Made by a program: the position numbers and the translations under genes. From Vibrio ziniensis (GTDB taxonomy: Bacteria > Pseudomonadota > Gammaproteobacteria > Enterobacterales > Vibrionaceae): a stretch of 64,000 nucleotides of DNA. The notes under the pieces are model-generated. The model did not search any database and had not been told where the DNA came from. It saw only the letters and a list, made by a program, of their open reading frames with translations. Every line of letters begins with the position of its first letter. Positions within the stretch are counted from its first letter, which is position 1. This document shows positions 18,719 through 29,702 of the stretch, in pieces. The stretch covers positions 186,001 to 250,000 of the forward strand of contig NZ_CP049331.1 in assembly GCF_011064285.1 (NCBI RefSeq). Direction: 5' to 3'.

Positions 18719-19627
18719 ATGAAAAAGGAATACGCACGTTTAGTCACGATTGCTGCATGGACGGCAACCTGTGTTGCGACGTTACTTCTGGTGGTTAAAG
18801 TTGCTGCTTGGTGGATAACCGGTTCTGTTAGCTTGCTGGCCTCACTTATTGACTCCATGTTGGATATTGCGGCGTCCGTAGTAAACCTAGTGGTGTTACG
18901 CTACTCACTTCAGCCTGCGGACAGAGAACATGCATTTGGTCACGGCAAGGCTGAATCCTTGGCTGCTCTCGCTCAAGCCATGTTTATCTCAGGTTCAGCT
19001 TGTTTTCTTATTTTGAACGGTGTTGATCGCTTCTTCCGTCCCCATGATCTTCAGGATCCTGAATATGGTATCTATGTCAGCTTATTGGCTATTGTGGTGA
19101 CTTTTGCTTTGGTGATGTTTCAGCGTCATGTGGTGAAGAAAACGGGTAGTCAAGCCATTGCGGCAGACTCTTTACATTACCAATCCGACTTATACATGAA
19201 CGGCGCAATTATGGTGGCGTTAGGTTTAAGCTGGTTTGGTGTGAAACAAGCGGATGCGGTTTTTGCTATTGGTATCGGTTGTTTCATTTTATACAGCGCA
19301 TTCAAGATGGTTCAGGAAGCGATTCAAACCTTATTGGACAGGCAATTACCCGAAGAAGAGATCGAACAAATTCGAGATATTTCTCTTTCAGTAGAAGGCG
19401 TTTTAGGTGTTCATGACCTCAGGACTCGAATGTCAGGGCCAGTAAGATTTATTCAGCTACACTTAGAATTGGACGATAAGATGCCTCTGATTGAGGCGCA
19501 TCAAATCGCAGATGTTGTCGATGAAAAATTGTGTAAAGCGTTTCCTGGTGCGGATGTGCTGATTCATCAAGACCCGTACTCTTTGATGTTTGGCCCAGAA
19601 AGGAAGCAAAAACTTCAGCACTGGTAG
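18719..19627 (+). CDS. fieF: Cation diffusion facilitator FieF
   Basis: A 302-residue inner-membrane metal/proton antiporter of the CDF family, exporting ferrous iron and zinc. Six transmembrane segments fill residues 1-205. The two metal-site motifs are SLIDSMLDIAAS (about 40-51) and SLHYQSDLYMN (about 150-160), with the paired Asp/His ligands in place. The cytoplasmic C-terminal domain contains the His-rich dimer metal site (GVLGVHDLRTR and QLHLELDD). Length and order after cpxP match the E. coli cpxP-fieF-pfkA arrangement. It is transcribed separately from cpxP because of the intervening terminator. Confidence 0.94.
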   Translation: MKKEYARLVTIAAWTATCVATLLLVVKVAAWWITGSVSLLASLIDSMLDIAASVVNLVVLRYSLQPADREHAFGHGKAESLAALAQAMFISGSACFLILNGVDRFFRPHDLQDPEYGIYVSLLAIVVTFALVMFQRHVVKKTGSQAIAADSLHYQSDLYMNGAIMVALGLSWFGVKQADAVFAIGIGCFILYSAFKMVQEAIQTLLDRQLPEEEIEQIRDISLSVEGVLGVHDLRTRMSGPVRFIQLHLELDDKMPLIEAHQIADVVDEKLCKAFPGADVLIHQDPYSLMFGPERKQKLQHW

Positions 19628-19873
19628 CGACAAAGCTTGTCAGATAGACTATATTTTTTGCGGCATGAATAAAATGCGCGAATCTGATGTGAATCAACGA
19701 TGCGAACGTGCAAAACTGTAATACTGCTTCTGGGTAAAAAGCTTTATAGCAGCGCATGCTAAGCAAGTTAGTTTTTCTAACGTGCACATATAATTACAAG
19801 ATTCTGCTGTCTGAACATGATTTGGGCGGCGCCAAAAATAGCTATACAAATTTCAAAAAAATTGAGGGTGATC

Positions 19874-20836
19874 ATGATTAAAAAGATCGGTGTTTTGACT
19901 AGTGGTGGCGATGCTCCAGGCATGAACGCGGCTATTCGTGGGGTAGTACGTACAGCGTTAAGCTTAGGTATTGAAGTTTATGGTATTTACGATGGTTACC
20001 AGGGTCTTTATGAAGATCGCATCAAACAGCTTGACCGTTCAAGTGTTTCTGATGTTATCAACCGTGGTGGTACTTTCTTAGGCTCAGCTCGTTTTCCTGA
20101 GTTTAAAGAAGTCGCTGTTAGAGAAAAAGCGATTGAAAACTTGAAGAAACACGGTATCGAGGCTCTTGTAGTTATCGGTGGTGACGGTTCATACATGGGT
20201 GCTAAGAAGCTGACTGAAATGGGTTATCCATGTATTGGCCTTCCAGGCACAATTGACAATGACATCGCGGGTACTGACTACACTATCGGTTACTTAACTG
20301 CACTTAACACAGTTATCGAATCTATTGACCGTTTGCGTGATACTTCTTCATCTCACCAACGTATTTCTATCGTAGAAATCATGGGTCGTCACTGTGGTGA
20401 CTTAACTCTGATGTCTGCGCTAGCGGGTGGCTGTGAGTACATCATTACGCCTGAAACAGGTCTGAATATGGATAGTTTGATTGCAAATATTCAGGACGGC
20501 ATTAAGAAAGGTAAGAAGCATGCGATCATCGCTCTGACTGAGCTGATGGTGGATGCAAATGTTCTTGCGAAAGAAATCGAGAAAGCAACCAAGCGTGAAA
20601 CTCGTGCAACCATTCTTGGTCATATCCAACGTGGTGGCAAACCAACAGCATTTGACCGTGTTCTAGCTTCTCGTATGGGTAACTTCGCGGTTCATCTATT
20701 AATGGAAGGCCAAGGTGGTCGTTGTGTTGGTATCCAAAAAGAAGCATTGGTTCACCACGACATCATTGATGCAATTGAGAACATGCGTCGTCCAGTGCGC
20801 AAAGACCTATACAAAGTTGCTGAAGAGTTGTTCTAA
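19874..20836 (+). CDS. pfkA: ATP-dependent 6-phosphofructokinase
   Basis: A 320-residue cytoplasmic glycolytic enzyme, forming fructose 1,6-bisphosphate. ATP-binding [13 protein letters not shown] (residues 11-23) and VVIGGDGSY (about 98-106), and the catalytic [15 protein letters not shown] (about 125-139) are intact. The MGRHCG segment that binds fructose 6-phosphate is also present. The start chosen is the ATG at 19874, eight bases after GAGGGTG; an upstream in-frame ATG adds 19 residues unrelated to the family. A bidirectional terminator separates it from the convergent gluconeogenic glpX, so the two opposing steps sit back to back. Confidence 0.97.
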   Translation: MIKKIGVLTSGGDAPGMNAAIRGVVRTALSLGIEVYGIYDGYQGLYEDRIKQLDRSSVSDVINRGGTFLGSARFPEFKEVAVREKAIENLKKHGIEALVVIGGDGSYMGAKKLTEMGYPCIGLPGTIDNDIAGTDYTIGYLTALNTVIESIDRLRDTSSSHQRISIVEIMGRHCGDLTLMSALAGGCEYIITPETGLNMDSLIANIQDGIKKGKKHAIIALTELMVDANVLAKEIEKATKRETRATILGHIQRGGKPTAFDRVLASRMGNFAVHLLMEGQGGRCVGIQKEALVHHDIIDAIENMRRPVRKDLYKVAEELF

Positions 20837-20860
20837 CACTCATCTGATTTAGGTAAAGAA

Positions 20861-20886
20861 AAAGACCGCAAAATGCGGTCTTTTTT
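20861..20886. terminator. Bidirectional terminator between pfkA and glpX
   Basis: AAAGACCGCA-AAA-TGCGGTCTTTTTT is a perfect stem with an A-run on the left and a T-run on the right, between convergent genes. Confidence 0.92.
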
Positions 20887-20897
20887 ATGTTTGATGC

Positions 20898-21905
20898 TTA
20901 AAGAATAATGTCGCGAATTTCTGGGTCTTTACGCTCTAGATAGTGAATCGATTTAATACGACGGATGGTACGGCAGCGCCCACGAACTAACAGTGTTTCG
21001 GTGGTGGCAATATGACCTTTACGCGTGATACCTTCTAGCAAATCACCTTTAGTGATGCCTGTTGCTGAGAAGATAATGTTATCGCTACGGGCCATGTCTT
21101 CCATCTTTAGAACCACGTTCGCTTCAACGCCCATCTGCTTGCAGCGCTCTAGCTCACTTGCGCCCCAAATACGGTTATCTTCTGTGTCACCTTTAACTTG
21201 GTGACGTGGAAGCAAGCGCCCATGCATGTCGCCGTCAAGGGCACGAATTACCGCCGCAGATACCACGCCTTCAGGTGCGCCACCAATGCAGTACATCACA
21301 TCCACTTCGCTATCTGGCATACAAGTAAGAATTGAAGCCGCCACGTCGCCATCTGGCACCGCGAATACGCGAACGCCCATCTGTTGCATTTCAGTAATCA
21401 CCGCATCGTGACGAGGTTTTGCAAGCGTTGTTACCACAAGTGTATCGAGTGTTTTGCCTAATGCTTCTGCAATATTTTCTAGGTTTTCTTTCAGCGGCTT
21501 ATTCAGATCGATACAGCCTTTCGCACCCGGACCAACAACCAGTTTTTCCATGTACATATCTGGTGCTTTTAGAAAGCTGCCTTTTTCGCCAGCGGCTAAA
21601 ACGGCTAAGGCATTCGACTGACCCATCGCTGTCATACGAGTGCCTTCGATTGGATCAACAGCAATGTCCACTTCATCGCCACCTAGACCAACTTTTTCGC
21701 CGATGAACAACATAGGAGCATCGTCGATTTCCCCCTCACCAATAACAATTTCGCCTTGGATTTCTGTTTGATTCAGTAGTGTACGCATAACTTCTACGGC
21801 GGCACCGTCGGCGGCGTTTTTATCACCACGACCAAGCCATTTATAACCTGCTAGTGCAGCACCTTCTGTGACTCGAGAAAAAGCCATTGCTAAATCACGT
21901 TTCAT
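20898..21905 (-). CDS. glpX: Class II fructose-1,6-bisphosphatase GlpX
   Basis: A 335-residue Mn2+-dependent phosphatase that hydrolyses fructose 1,6-bisphosphate in gluconeogenesis. Conserved metal and substrate segments are GEGEIDDAPMLFIGE (about 57-71) and VDPIEGTRMTAMG (about 84-96). The N-terminus KRDLAMAFSRVTEGAALAGY is the family start. A GTG two codons upstream would be too close to the GGAG ribosome site, so the ATG at 21903-21905 is preferred. Here the gene is alone rather than in a glpFKX operon. Confidence 0.95.
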   Translation of the reverse strand: MKRDLAMAFSRVTEGAALAGYKWLGRGDKNAADGAAVEVMRTLLNQTEIQGEIVIGEGEIDDAPMLFIGEKVGLGGDEVDIAVDPIEGTRMTAMGQSNALAVLAAGEKGSFLKAPDMYMEKLVVGPGAKGCIDLNKPLKENLENIAEALGKTLDTLVVTTLAKPRHDAVITEMQQMGVRVFAVPDGDVAASILTCMPDSEVDVMYCIGGAPEGVVSAAVIRALDGDMHGRLLPRHQVKGDTEDNRIWGASELERCKQMGVEANVVLKMEDMARSDNIIFSATGITKGDLLEGITRKGHIATTETLLVRGRCRTIRRIKSIHYLERKDPEIRDIIL

Positions 21906-22225
21906 TTTCACTCCAACTCAGAACGATAGGGGATAATTTCGGCGGCATTCTAACATAATAGTAGGAAAACGTTTGCTAATTAGCCCGGCAGAGAGTTGTA
22001 TTGGATCAAAAGATAGTGAGATTTAGCACGTTACAGGACAGATTCTGATCAGGCTGTAGTTACTTTCTTAGATGAAAGTTAGCGCCAGGTAAAATTACGT
22101 TGTTTTTTTAAGCGAATAGCGAAAAAGATCGAATATAGTGAGTGTTTCTCTGGGCTTGGCTGAGTAGAATGGGGCAATAAGTGACGTTTTGTCCATTTCA
22201 ACCGAATCAATAAAGGGTAAGTACC
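21906..22225. other. Intergenic region between glpX and zapB
   Basis: 320 bases between divergent genes. No credible open reading frame, terminator or recognisable operator was seen. It must hold the promoters of glpX and zapB. The stretch around 21960-22030 is moderately AT-rich. Confidence 0.5.
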
Positions 22226-22468
22226 ATGTCTTTTGAAGTACTAGAACAACTAGAAGCAAAAATCCAAACCGCGGTTGACACAATCGCTCTACTGCAAATG
22301 GAAGTTGAAGAGCTGAAAGAAGAGAAGCAAAAGCTAGTTGAAGAAGCAAATGAGTTGAAAGCGAACCACGAAGCTTCTGTACAAAAAGCGCAACAAATCC
22401 AACAAGAGCATGACCAATGGCAAGAGCGCATTCGTAGCCTACTTGGCAAAATGGATGATGTGGAATAA
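22226..22468 (+). CDS. zapB: Cell division protein ZapB
   Basis: An 80-residue, almost entirely coiled-coil protein rich in Glu, Lys and Gln. It begins [20 protein letters not shown] and keeps a heptad pattern to the end. ZapB forms filaments at midcell, binds ZapA and helps assemble the FtsZ ring and link it to MatP. The size and sequence match E. coli ZapB (YiiU), which is likewise near glpX. A strong terminator follows 19 bases after the stop. Confidence 0.95.
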   Translation: MSFEVLEQLEAKIQTAVDTIALLQMEVEELKEEKQKLVEEANELKANHEASVQKAQQIQQEHDQWQERIRSLLGKMDDVE

Positions 22469-22487
22469 GCCTCTGCTTTTCACAAAT

Positions 22488-22516
22488 AAAAAACGCCGAA
22501 CAGTATCGGCGTTTTT
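22488..22516. terminator. Bidirectional terminator between zapB and metF
   Basis: AAAAAACGCCGA pairs with TCGGCGTTTTT around a 6-base loop. It lies between convergent zapB and metF. Confidence 0.9.
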
Positions 22517-22555
22517 ATGTTTTGAATATCGAGCGAGAGTCGGCTCTCTTCAAAA

Positions 22556-23516
<961 letters not shown>

Positions 23517-23687
23517 ACAGAATGAATTGAATACGTTTTAATGTCAACCCAACTATTATGAATTTTTCTCATGTTGATGGTGAAATCATTTCAATTCATT
23601 TAAATGCTAAATGGTGATTTTTCATACCAAGAAATAATAGTTTCGAGTGTTGTTCTGGATAAATGGAAGTTAATAGCGATAAAACAA

Positions 23688-23716
23688 TAAAACTCGCCAG
23701 TTACGGCGAGTTTTAT
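23688..23716 (-). terminator. Terminator of metBL
   Basis: AAAACTCGCC and GGCGAGTTTT flank a 6-base loop. Read leftward it is followed by ATTGTTTTAT. It starts 4 bases after the metL stop. Confidence 0.85.
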
Positions 23717-23720
23717 AAGG

Positions 23721-26132
23721 CTATAGGAAGCTTGAAAGTAGGTTGAGGTCAGACTGAATCGCTCCAGCGGTCACTTCTCGACCTGCCCCCGGCCCACGAA
23801 TGACCAGTGGGTTGTCTTTGTACCAACGACTCTCGATGGCAAAGATGTTGTCACATGGCAATAGGTTTGCCAGTGGATGATCTTTCTCCAAAGCTTCAAC
23901 ACCTACACTTGCTTTGCCGTTTTTCTCTAGACGAGCCACATAGCGAAGCACTTTATCTTGCTTCTGAGCTTTCGCTAAACGCTCAGCTAGTCGCTCATTA
24001 AGTAATTGGCTGTTGTCGAGGAAGTCATCCAGCGAAATATCACGCAATTCTTTAGGAACCAGAGATTCTACTCGAATGTTTTGAGGTTCAACCTCCAAGC
24101 CTGATTCACGGGCGAGGATCACCAGCTTGCGCATAACGTCAGAACCGTCTAAATCGTTACGAGGGTCAGGTTCGGTCAACCCTTGTTGCCAAGCTAAATC
24201 CACCAGTTCGCTAAACGGGATTGAGCCATCATACTGTTGGAATAACCAAGAGAGAGTGCCTGAGAAAATACCAGACAGTGCAGTGATTTCATCACCACTT
24301 TCACGCAAATCTCGAACAGTGTGGTTGATAGGCAAACCAGCACCAACTGTCGCGTTATACAGCCAGTGGCGGCTGATCTTCGCAAACGCATCTTTGACTT
24401 GGTTGTAGTATTCGCTCGATGCGGAACCAGCAACTTTATTGGCAGAGATAAGGTGCATACCTTGTTCTGCAATATCCAGATATTGGTTAGCTAGGATTTT
24501 ACTTGCTGTCACATCTAACACGATGGCATCGTCATAGCCTTGTAATTTGCCTAGCTTGTAGAGCCAGCTATTACTTTCATTTGGAATCGCTTCATCGCGA
24601 TAACGGCTCAGAACTGTTTCTGGGTCGATACCTTGTGGGTCAAACCAGTATGTCTGGCTGTCTACCACAGCAACCAACTCAAAGTTCATACCTCTGCGTT
24701 TTTCCAACTCTTCTTTTTGTTCAGCAAACAGTTTTAGCCAGCTAGAGCCGATGTTACCTTTGCCGCATAACGCAAGAGCAACACGTTTCTGCGCTTGGAA
24801 AATTTGGTTGTGAACACCTACCACGAGCTTCTCGACGGGTGTTTGGCGTAGTACTGCCACTAAGCTAAGTTCTGATTCCGCTTCACAAACAAACTCTACC
24901 GGTGCATTTTTTAGTTGTTGGTAGAAACCGTAGCTATGGTTGGCGTTCTTGGTAACACCAGCACCGACGGCACCCACTAGGGAATAACCTTCTTTCAATT
25001 TGATGTCGGCTGCGGTTGCGATGTCTTGTAGGTATGCAAGAGCCCCCGACGCGATTTCAGCTGTGTATGCCAAGCGTAATTTATGTTGGTCTGCTTGCGC
25101 TTCAAAAGCGAGAGGTTCAAGTTGCTCGCGTTTGAGCTTCTCAAGAGTCTCACTGTAAACTCGTTCGAAATCATGGCCGTGACCAAACTCAAGTTCAATC
25201 AGTAGCACTTCATCTAATGAAGTAATGATTTTTGCTCCGCGACCTGACGCCAATACACGTTCAATTTTGGTTGAGCCTGATTCTGGCTTGTGACTGCAGC
25301 GCAGTTGAAGTTCCATTGCGCTTTGAGCAACTGGCTGTAACGTGCGGCTATGCAAAACTGGAGCGGCAAGACGAGCCAGTTCGTTGGCTTCATCTAAACG
25401 CAATAGTGGTAGTAGACACGCATTCGTTACGATACGTGGGTCAGCACTATAGACGCCAGCCACGTCACTCCAAATTGTTACGCGAGAAACATCGGCTAGA
25501 GCACCAATGACAGTCGCTGAGTAGTCAGAGCCATTACGACCAAGCAGCACGGTATCCCCTTGGTCATTTTGCGCCATAAAGCCAGTAATCACGATACGGT
25601 GATGTGCATGTTGCGCCAATACTTTCTTCAATAGTGGGTAAGAGCGCGAGCGGTCAACCTCCGGCTGAGTCCCTGCTTCAGCGCGCAGAAACTCACGTGC
25701 GTCTTGTGACAAGGCTGGTAAGTTGCTTTGGTTAAGCAGTGTTGCCAACAATCTTGCTGACCACATTTCACCGTGGCCAAGCACCGCAGCCTGCTGCGCT
25801 TTTGTTAGTGGTGCTGTTAGTTCGCCTAAGCGGATGAATTCGCCATTGACTTGTGTTAGCAAGCTATCTGCCACTTCACCTTCAAGAAGTTCTTCGACCA
25901 ACTTGCATTGGAATTGACGTAATGATTGCAGAGTTTCGTGAGCAACCCGTCCGTCTTTGTTCAATGCTTCTAAAAATGCGATCAAGCGGTTGGTTGTTTT
26001 GCCTGCCGCTGAAACAACCACTAAATCTTCAGGTTGTGAGTACTCTTTAAGAATGTTTGCTACGCGCAAATAACATTCAGGATCTGCTAAGCTACTGCCG
26101 CCAAATTTATGTAGCTGGCGTGAAACCGTCAT
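23721..26132 (-). CDS. metL: Bifunctional aspartokinase/homoserine dehydrogenase II
   Basis: An 803-residue two-domain enzyme that catalyses the first and third steps from aspartate to methionine, threonine and lysine. The kinase domain (about 1-290) starts with HKFGGSSLADPE and contains VLLGRNGSDYSATVIGA. A linker of ACT-like sequence follows. The dehydrogenase domain (about 458-803) begins with the NAD(P)-binding ALCGKGNIGSSWLKLF and carries SGTLSWLFQQYDGS and EPDPRNDLDGSDVMRKL. Its ATG overlaps the metB stop by one base, so metBL is one translationally coupled operon, probably repressed by MetJ. Confidence 0.96.
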   Translation of the reverse strand: MTVSRQLHKFGGSSLADPECYLRVANILKEYSQPEDLVVVSAAGKTTNRLIAFLEALNKDGRVAHETLQSLRQFQCKLVEELLEGEVADSLLTQVNGEFIRLGELTAPLTKAQQAAVLGHGEMWSARLLATLLNQSNLPALSQDAREFLRAEAGTQPEVDRSRSYPLLKKVLAQHAHHRIVITGFMAQNDQGDTVLLGRNGSDYSATVIGALADVSRVTIWSDVAGVYSADPRIVTNACLLPLLRLDEANELARLAAPVLHSRTLQPVAQSAMELQLRCSHKPESGSTKIERVLASGRGAKIITSLDEVLLIELEFGHGHDFERVYSETLEKLKREQLEPLAFEAQADQHKLRLAYTAEIASGALAYLQDIATAADIKLKEGYSLVGAVGAGVTKNANHSYGFYQQLKNAPVEFVCEAESELSLVAVLRQTPVEKLVVGVHNQIFQAQKRVALALCGKGNIGSSWLKLFAEQKEELEKRRGMNFELVAVVDSQTYWFDPQGIDPETVLSRYRDEAIPNESNSWLYKLGKLQGYDDAIVLDVTASKILANQYLDIAEQGMHLISANKVAGSASSEYYNQVKDAFAKISRHWLYNATVGAGLPINHTVRDLRESGDEITALSGIFSGTLSWLFQQYDGSIPFSELVDLAWQQGLTEPDPRNDLDGSDVMRKLVILARESGLEVEPQNIRVESLVPKELRDISLDDFLDNSQLLNERLAERLAKAQKQDKVLRYVARLEKNGKASVGVEALEKDHPLANLLPCDNIFAIESRWYKDNPLVIRGPGAGREVTAGAIQSDLNLLSSFL

Positions 26133-27298
26133 TAAAACTTCTCCTTAGCTTTGGTAAAGGCTTGGTCCAAATCAGCGATAAGATCTGATGCATCTTCTAA
26201 GCCAACCGATAAACGCAGCAATAGCTGAGAAATACCGGCTTCAGCAAGCGCTTCTTCGCCCATTGCACGGTGAGTCATACTTGCCGGGTGGCAGATTAAA
26301 CTTTCCACCCCCCCCAGAGATTCTGCGAGTGAGAAAAGCTCTAGCTCGCCGACAAAATATTTTAGCTGTTCGTAGCTGCCTGCAAATTCAAAGCTCAACA
26401 TGGAACCAAAGCCGAGTTGCTGTTTCTTCGCAATATCATGTCCCGGGTGCTCAGGTAGGCTAGGGTGATAAATCGCTTTTATCAGTGACTGTGTTTTCAA
26501 ATAATCCAAAATTTGCAGCGAGCTTTCTTCATGCACACGCATACGGGCGCCCAAGGTACGGATACCACGCAATGTCATATAGCTGTCAAATGGTGTGCCT
26601 GTTGCACCAATACAGTTCCCCCACCAAGCCAGTTCTTCAGCATGAGCTTTGGTTTTACTGATCACCACACCGCCAATGACATCTGAGTGACCATTGATGA
26701 ATTTCGTTGTTGAGTGGATGACAAAGTCTGCACCCAGCGTTAGGGGCTTTTGGTAAACGGGAGTTAAGAACGTGTTATCTACCGCGACTAGTGCGCCTAC
26801 AGCTTTTGCTTGTTGACAGATTTTTTCAATATCAACTACACGCACCAAAGGGTTAGAAGGCGTTTCTAACAGCACCAGTTTTGGCTTCTTCGTCAACGCT
26901 GCCGTAAGTGCTTGTTCATCAGATTGATCAACAAAAAGAACCTTGAAATCGCCTTTCTTTGAGCGAGTATTGAATAAGCGGTAAGTACCGCCATAGCAAT
27001 CGTGTGGCGCGACGATGAAGTCGTTAGGACCAAGTAGCGTTGAAGCAAGCAGGTTTAACGCTGAAGTGCCGCAGTTAGTCACAACCGCGCCTTCACCGCT
27101 TTCTAATTCGTAGAGTGCCTTTTCCAACAAACCTCTGTTTGGATTCCCTGAACGAGTGTAGTCGTACTGAGGCACTTCACCAAACGCAGGAAAGCCGTAG
27201 TTAGTCGATAAATAAATTGGCGGAACGACAGCGTGATATTGAGTATCTGATTCGATTCCGGTACGAACTGCAATTGTAGCTGGCTTGCGTTTGGTCAT
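26132..27298 (-). CDS. metB: Cystathionine gamma-synthase
   Basis: A 388-residue PLP enzyme that joins O-succinylhomoserine and cysteine to cystathionine. The PLP lysine is in DFVIHSTTKFINGHSDVIGG (near 200). The cofactor-anchoring DYTRSGNPNR (about 46-55) and VDNTFLTPVYQKPL are intact. The ATG at 27296-27298 follows AGGAAA. The gene diverges from metJ across four tandem met boxes. It is the first gene of the metBL operon, exactly as in E. coli. Confidence 0.96.
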   Translation of the reverse strand: MTKRKPATIAVRTGIESDTQYHAVVPPIYLSTNYGFPAFGEVPQYDYTRSGNPNRGLLEKALYELESGEGAVVTNCGTSALNLLASTLLGPNDFIVAPHDCYGGTYRLFNTRSKKGDFKVLFVDQSDEQALTAALTKKPKLVLLETPSNPLVRVVDIEKICQQAKAVGALVAVDNTFLTPVYQKPLTLGADFVIHSTTKFINGHSDVIGGVVISKTKAHAEELAWWGNCIGATGTPFDSYMTLRGIRTLGARMRVHEESSLQILDYLKTQSLIKAIYHPSLPEHPGHDIAKKQQLGFGSMLSFEFAGSYEQLKYFVGELELFSLAESLGGVESLICHPASMTHRAMGEEALAEAGISQLLLRLSVGLEDASDLIADLDQAFTKAKEKF

Positions 27299-27406
27299 GA
27301 GTATTTCCTTTCCTGAGACTCTTAAATAGACTTCCAATTTCACAGTAAGAATACATGTGTTCGTCTATATTGGGGAATGACATCATACTTTACTTATCAA
27401 TTTTAA

Positions 27407-27438
27407 AGACGTCAACACTTCTAGACGTCTATATGTCT
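27407..27438. promoter_or_regulatory. MetJ operator between metB and metJ
   Basis: Four contiguous 8-bp boxes are seen: AGACGTCA, ACACTTCT, AGACGTCT and ATATGTCT. The first and third are near-perfect or perfect met boxes. The array lies in the divergent metB/metJ region and should serve both promoters. Confidence 0.9.
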
Positions 27439-27513
27439 TTGCTTATGGCGGTAAATCCCGCTAAAATCTAGCCTTTGGAATTATTACTCGAATTCAAACA
27501 ATGAAGGTGCGCA

Positions 27514-27831
27514 ATGGCAGACTGGAACGGTGAATATATAAGCCCCTATGCAGAGCATGGAAAAAAAAGTGAGCAGGTGAAAAAAATCACCGTATCAATT
27601 CCACTTAAGGTATTGAAAATACTCACAGATGAACGTACTCGCCGCCAGATCAATAACCTGCGACATGCGACCAATAGTGAGCTTTTATGTGAAGCTTTCC
27701 TGCATGCTTATACTGGTCAGCCGTTACCAACGGATGAAGATTTACGTAAAGATCGTCCGGATGACATTCCAGCAGAAGTAAAAGCATTAATGACAGAAAT
27801 GGGCATTGAGTTCGAGGCTTACGACGACTAA
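27514..27831 (+). CDS. metJ: Methionine repressor MetJ
   Basis: A 105-residue ribbon-helix-helix repressor that uses S-adenosylmethionine as co-repressor. The DNA-contacting strand is [15 protein letters not shown] (about residues 22-36). It is followed by the helices containing [20 protein letters not shown]. The protein is essentially the same as E. coli MetJ in length and core. It should control metB-metL, its own gene and metF in this window through the met boxes described separately. A bidirectional terminator follows. Confidence 0.97.
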   Translation: MADWNGEYISPYAEHGKKSEQVKKITVSIPLKVLKILTDERTRRQINNLRHATNSELLCEAFLHAYTGQPLPTDEDLRKDRPDDIPAEVKALMTEMGIEFEAYDD

Positions 27832-27877
27832 TTGTTGTCGATAATCTGTTTATTCGCCCAATTGTGTAGATAGTTAT

Positions 27878-27909
27878 AAAAAAGCCCTGATATAAAACAG
27901 GGCTTTTTT
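27878..27909. terminator. Bidirectional terminator between metJ and malic enzyme
   Basis: AAAAAAGCCCTG and CAGGGCTTTTTT enclose an 8-base loop between convergent genes. Confidence 0.9.
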
Positions 27910-27965
27910 GGCTTTGAGTATTTTTAAAACGAGTCATTAAATTGAACTCGTTTATGGGGGCAATA

Positions 27966-29243
27966 TTAGTTTGCCATGTAGTTTTCAGGCATTCCGATAT
28001 GCGCAACTCCAGAATCAATAGCTGCCTGAGCTACCGCTTTTGCTACGCGAGGCAATAAGCGAGGATCCATCGGTTTCGGGATAATGTATTCTTTGCCGAA
28101 AGTTAGAGAATCTACTCCCGCAGCTTTCAATACTTCTGCTGGTACGGGCTCTTTCGCTAATTCACGAATTGCAGCTACTGCTGCTAGTTTCATCTGATCG
28201 TTAATCACTTTCGCACGCACATCTAATGCACCACGGAAAATGAACGGGAAGCAAAGCACGTTGTTCACTTGGTTTGGATAATCGCTACGACCTGTACCCA
28301 TGATTAAATCATCGCGCACAGCATGTGCCAGTGCAGGCTTGATTTCAGGATCTGGGTTGGAACATGCAAACACAACGGGTTTATCCGCCATCAGTTTAAG
28401 TTCGTCGGCTGTTAGCAGGTTAGGTCCTGAAACGCCTAAGAACAAGTCGGCACCTTTAATCACATCTTCTAGGGTGCGTTTGTCGGTATTGTTAGCAAAT
28501 AACTGTTTGTATTCATTGATGTCATCACGACGAGTATGAATCACACCTTTACGGTCAAGCATGTAGATTTTTTCGCGCATAGCACCGCATTTAATCAGCA
28601 GTTCCATACACGCTACGGCTGCAGCGCCAGCACCTAAACAAACGATAGTACATTCATTGAGTTTTTTGCCTTGCAGCTCGATAGCGTTAAGCATACCTGC
28701 AGCGGTAACAATTGCAGTACCGTGTTGATCATCATGGAATACTGGAACATCACAACGTTCAATCAGGCGGCGTTCAATTTCAAAACAGTCTGGGGCTTTG
28801 ATGTCTTCGAGGTTGATACCGCCAAAGGTGTCTGCGATGTTCGCTACCGTATCAACAAACTCATCGATAGTGCGGTGCTTAACTTGAATGTCGATGGAGT
28901 CTAGGTTTGCAAAGCGTTTGAATAATAGCGCTTTACCTTCCATAACCGGTTTAGAAGCCATAGGGCCAAGGTTACCTAAACCTAAAATTGCTGTGCCGTT
29001 AGAGATAACCGCAACGGTATTGCCTTTAGCTGTGTATTTATAAACGTTATCAACGTTTTGTGCGATTTCTCGAACGGGTTCTGCAACACCAGGACTGTAT
29101 GCGAGAGCTAAATCTTTTGCTGAATCTGCGGATTTGGTGAGAGCGACTGCTATTTTTCCAGGAGTTGGCAGAGCGTGGTAGTCGAGGGCTTGCTGGCGAA
29201 AAGCTTCTTCCTCGGTAAGTTCATGGCGATCATTATTGGACAT
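27966..29243 (-). CDS. Malic enzyme, short single-domain type
   Basis: A 425-residue cytoplasmic enzyme that oxidatively decarboxylates malate to pyruvate. The malic domain holds [15 protein letters not shown] (about 45-59), [20 protein letters not shown] and the metal/substrate site [13 protein letters not shown] with [11 protein letters not shown]. The Rossmann domain has [16 protein letters not shown]. It lacks the C-terminal phosphotransacetylase-like domain of E. coli MaeB, so it is of the short bacterial kind. Cofactor choice (NAD or NADP) is not evident. The ATG at 29241-29243 is preferred over one 11 codons upstream. Confidence 0.9.
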   Translation of the reverse strand: MSNNDRHELTEEEAFRQQALDYHALPTPGKIAVALTKSADSAKDLALAYSPGVAEPVREIAQNVDNVYKYTAKGNTVAVISNGTAILGLGNLGPMASKPVMEGKALLFKRFANLDSIDIQVKHRTIDEFVDTVANIADTFGGINLEDIKAPDCFEIERRLIERCDVPVFHDDQHGTAIVTAAGMLNAIELQGKKLNECTIVCLGAGAAAVACMELLIKCGAMREKIYMLDRKGVIHTRRDDINEYKQLFANNTDKRTLEDVIKGADLFLGVSGPNLLTADELKLMADKPVVFACSNPDPEIKPALAHAVRDDLIMGTGRSDYPNQVNNVLCFPFIFRGALDVRAKVINDQMKLAAVAAIRELAKEPVPAEVLKAAGVDSLTFGKEYIIPKPMDPRLLPRVAKAVAQAAIDSGVAHIGMPENYMAN

Positions 29244-29385
29244 TAGGTAGAGCCTTATGGTTTTCGTTAAGGCCACTCATTCTAGAGTATGTCAATGGAT
29301 CTTCATAGTTTTGATAAGTGAGAAATATAGCTCCTAAGACCAGATTATGTGGTTAGAGATATGACGGTAGCAAATGCCAAAAACT

Positions 29386-29412
29386 AAAAAGGACGCCGTA
29401 GCGTCCTTTTTT
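29386..29412 (-). terminator. Terminator of rpmE
   Basis: AAAAAGGACGC-CGTA-GCGTCCTTTTTT is a perfect stem with a 4-base loop, 21 bases beyond the rpmE stop. It can act in both directions. Confidence 0.88.
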
Positions 29413-29433
29413 GAATCTTCGCGTAAAGTAAAA

Positions 29434-29652
29434 TTACTTCTTGCTAGATAGCGCGCCGAAACGCTTGTTGAAGCGATCAACACGACCACCAGTATCAACG
29501 ATACGTTGCTTACCAGAGTAGAATGGGTGGCACTTGTCACATACGTCTAGGTGCATTGTGTCTTTACCTAGAGTAGAGTTGAAAACGAAAGAGTTGCCAC
29601 AAGAGCAAGTCGCGTTTACTGCTTTGTATTCTGGGTGGATACCAGTTTTCAT
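29434..29652 (-). CDS. rpmE: 50S ribosomal protein L31, zinc-binding type
   Basis: A 72-residue ribosomal protein beginning [19 protein letters not shown]. Four cysteines (16, 18, 37 and 40, in TCSCG and DVCDKCH) mark the zinc-binding C+ form rather than the zinc-free paralogue made under zinc starvation. It bridges the two ribosomal subunits. It diverges from priA, as in E. coli. A hairpin in the leader may be an autoregulatory L31 site. Confidence 0.97.
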   Translation of the reverse strand: MKTGIHPEYKAVNATCSCGNSFVFNSTLGKDTMHLDVCDKCHPFYSGKQRIVDTGGRVDRFNKRFGALSSKK

Positions 29653-29702
29653 GGGATAACCTCAAATTAGGCCGTGTCGCCATCCGAATCTATGCCGGAC
29701 AC
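29653..29702 (-). promoter_or_regulatory. Candidate L31 autoregulatory leader of rpmE
   Basis: In the rpmE leader GTGTC and GACAC (29674-29678 and 29698-29702) can close a stem whose interior also pairs in part (CAT with ATG). The ribosome site GAGG lies between this hairpin and the start codon. Ribosomal protein L31 leaders with autoregulation are known in gammaproteobacteria; assignment here is tentative. Confidence 0.4.

Noticed and set aside
19690..19715. Possible Cra (FruR) site TGAATCAACGAT ahead of pfkA
   Set aside because: Only half of the palindrome fits the consensus; too weak to list.
22207..22449. 80-residue Ser/Cys-rich frame antisense to zapB
   Set aside because: It is the mirror image of the Glu/Lys-rich coiled-coil gene.
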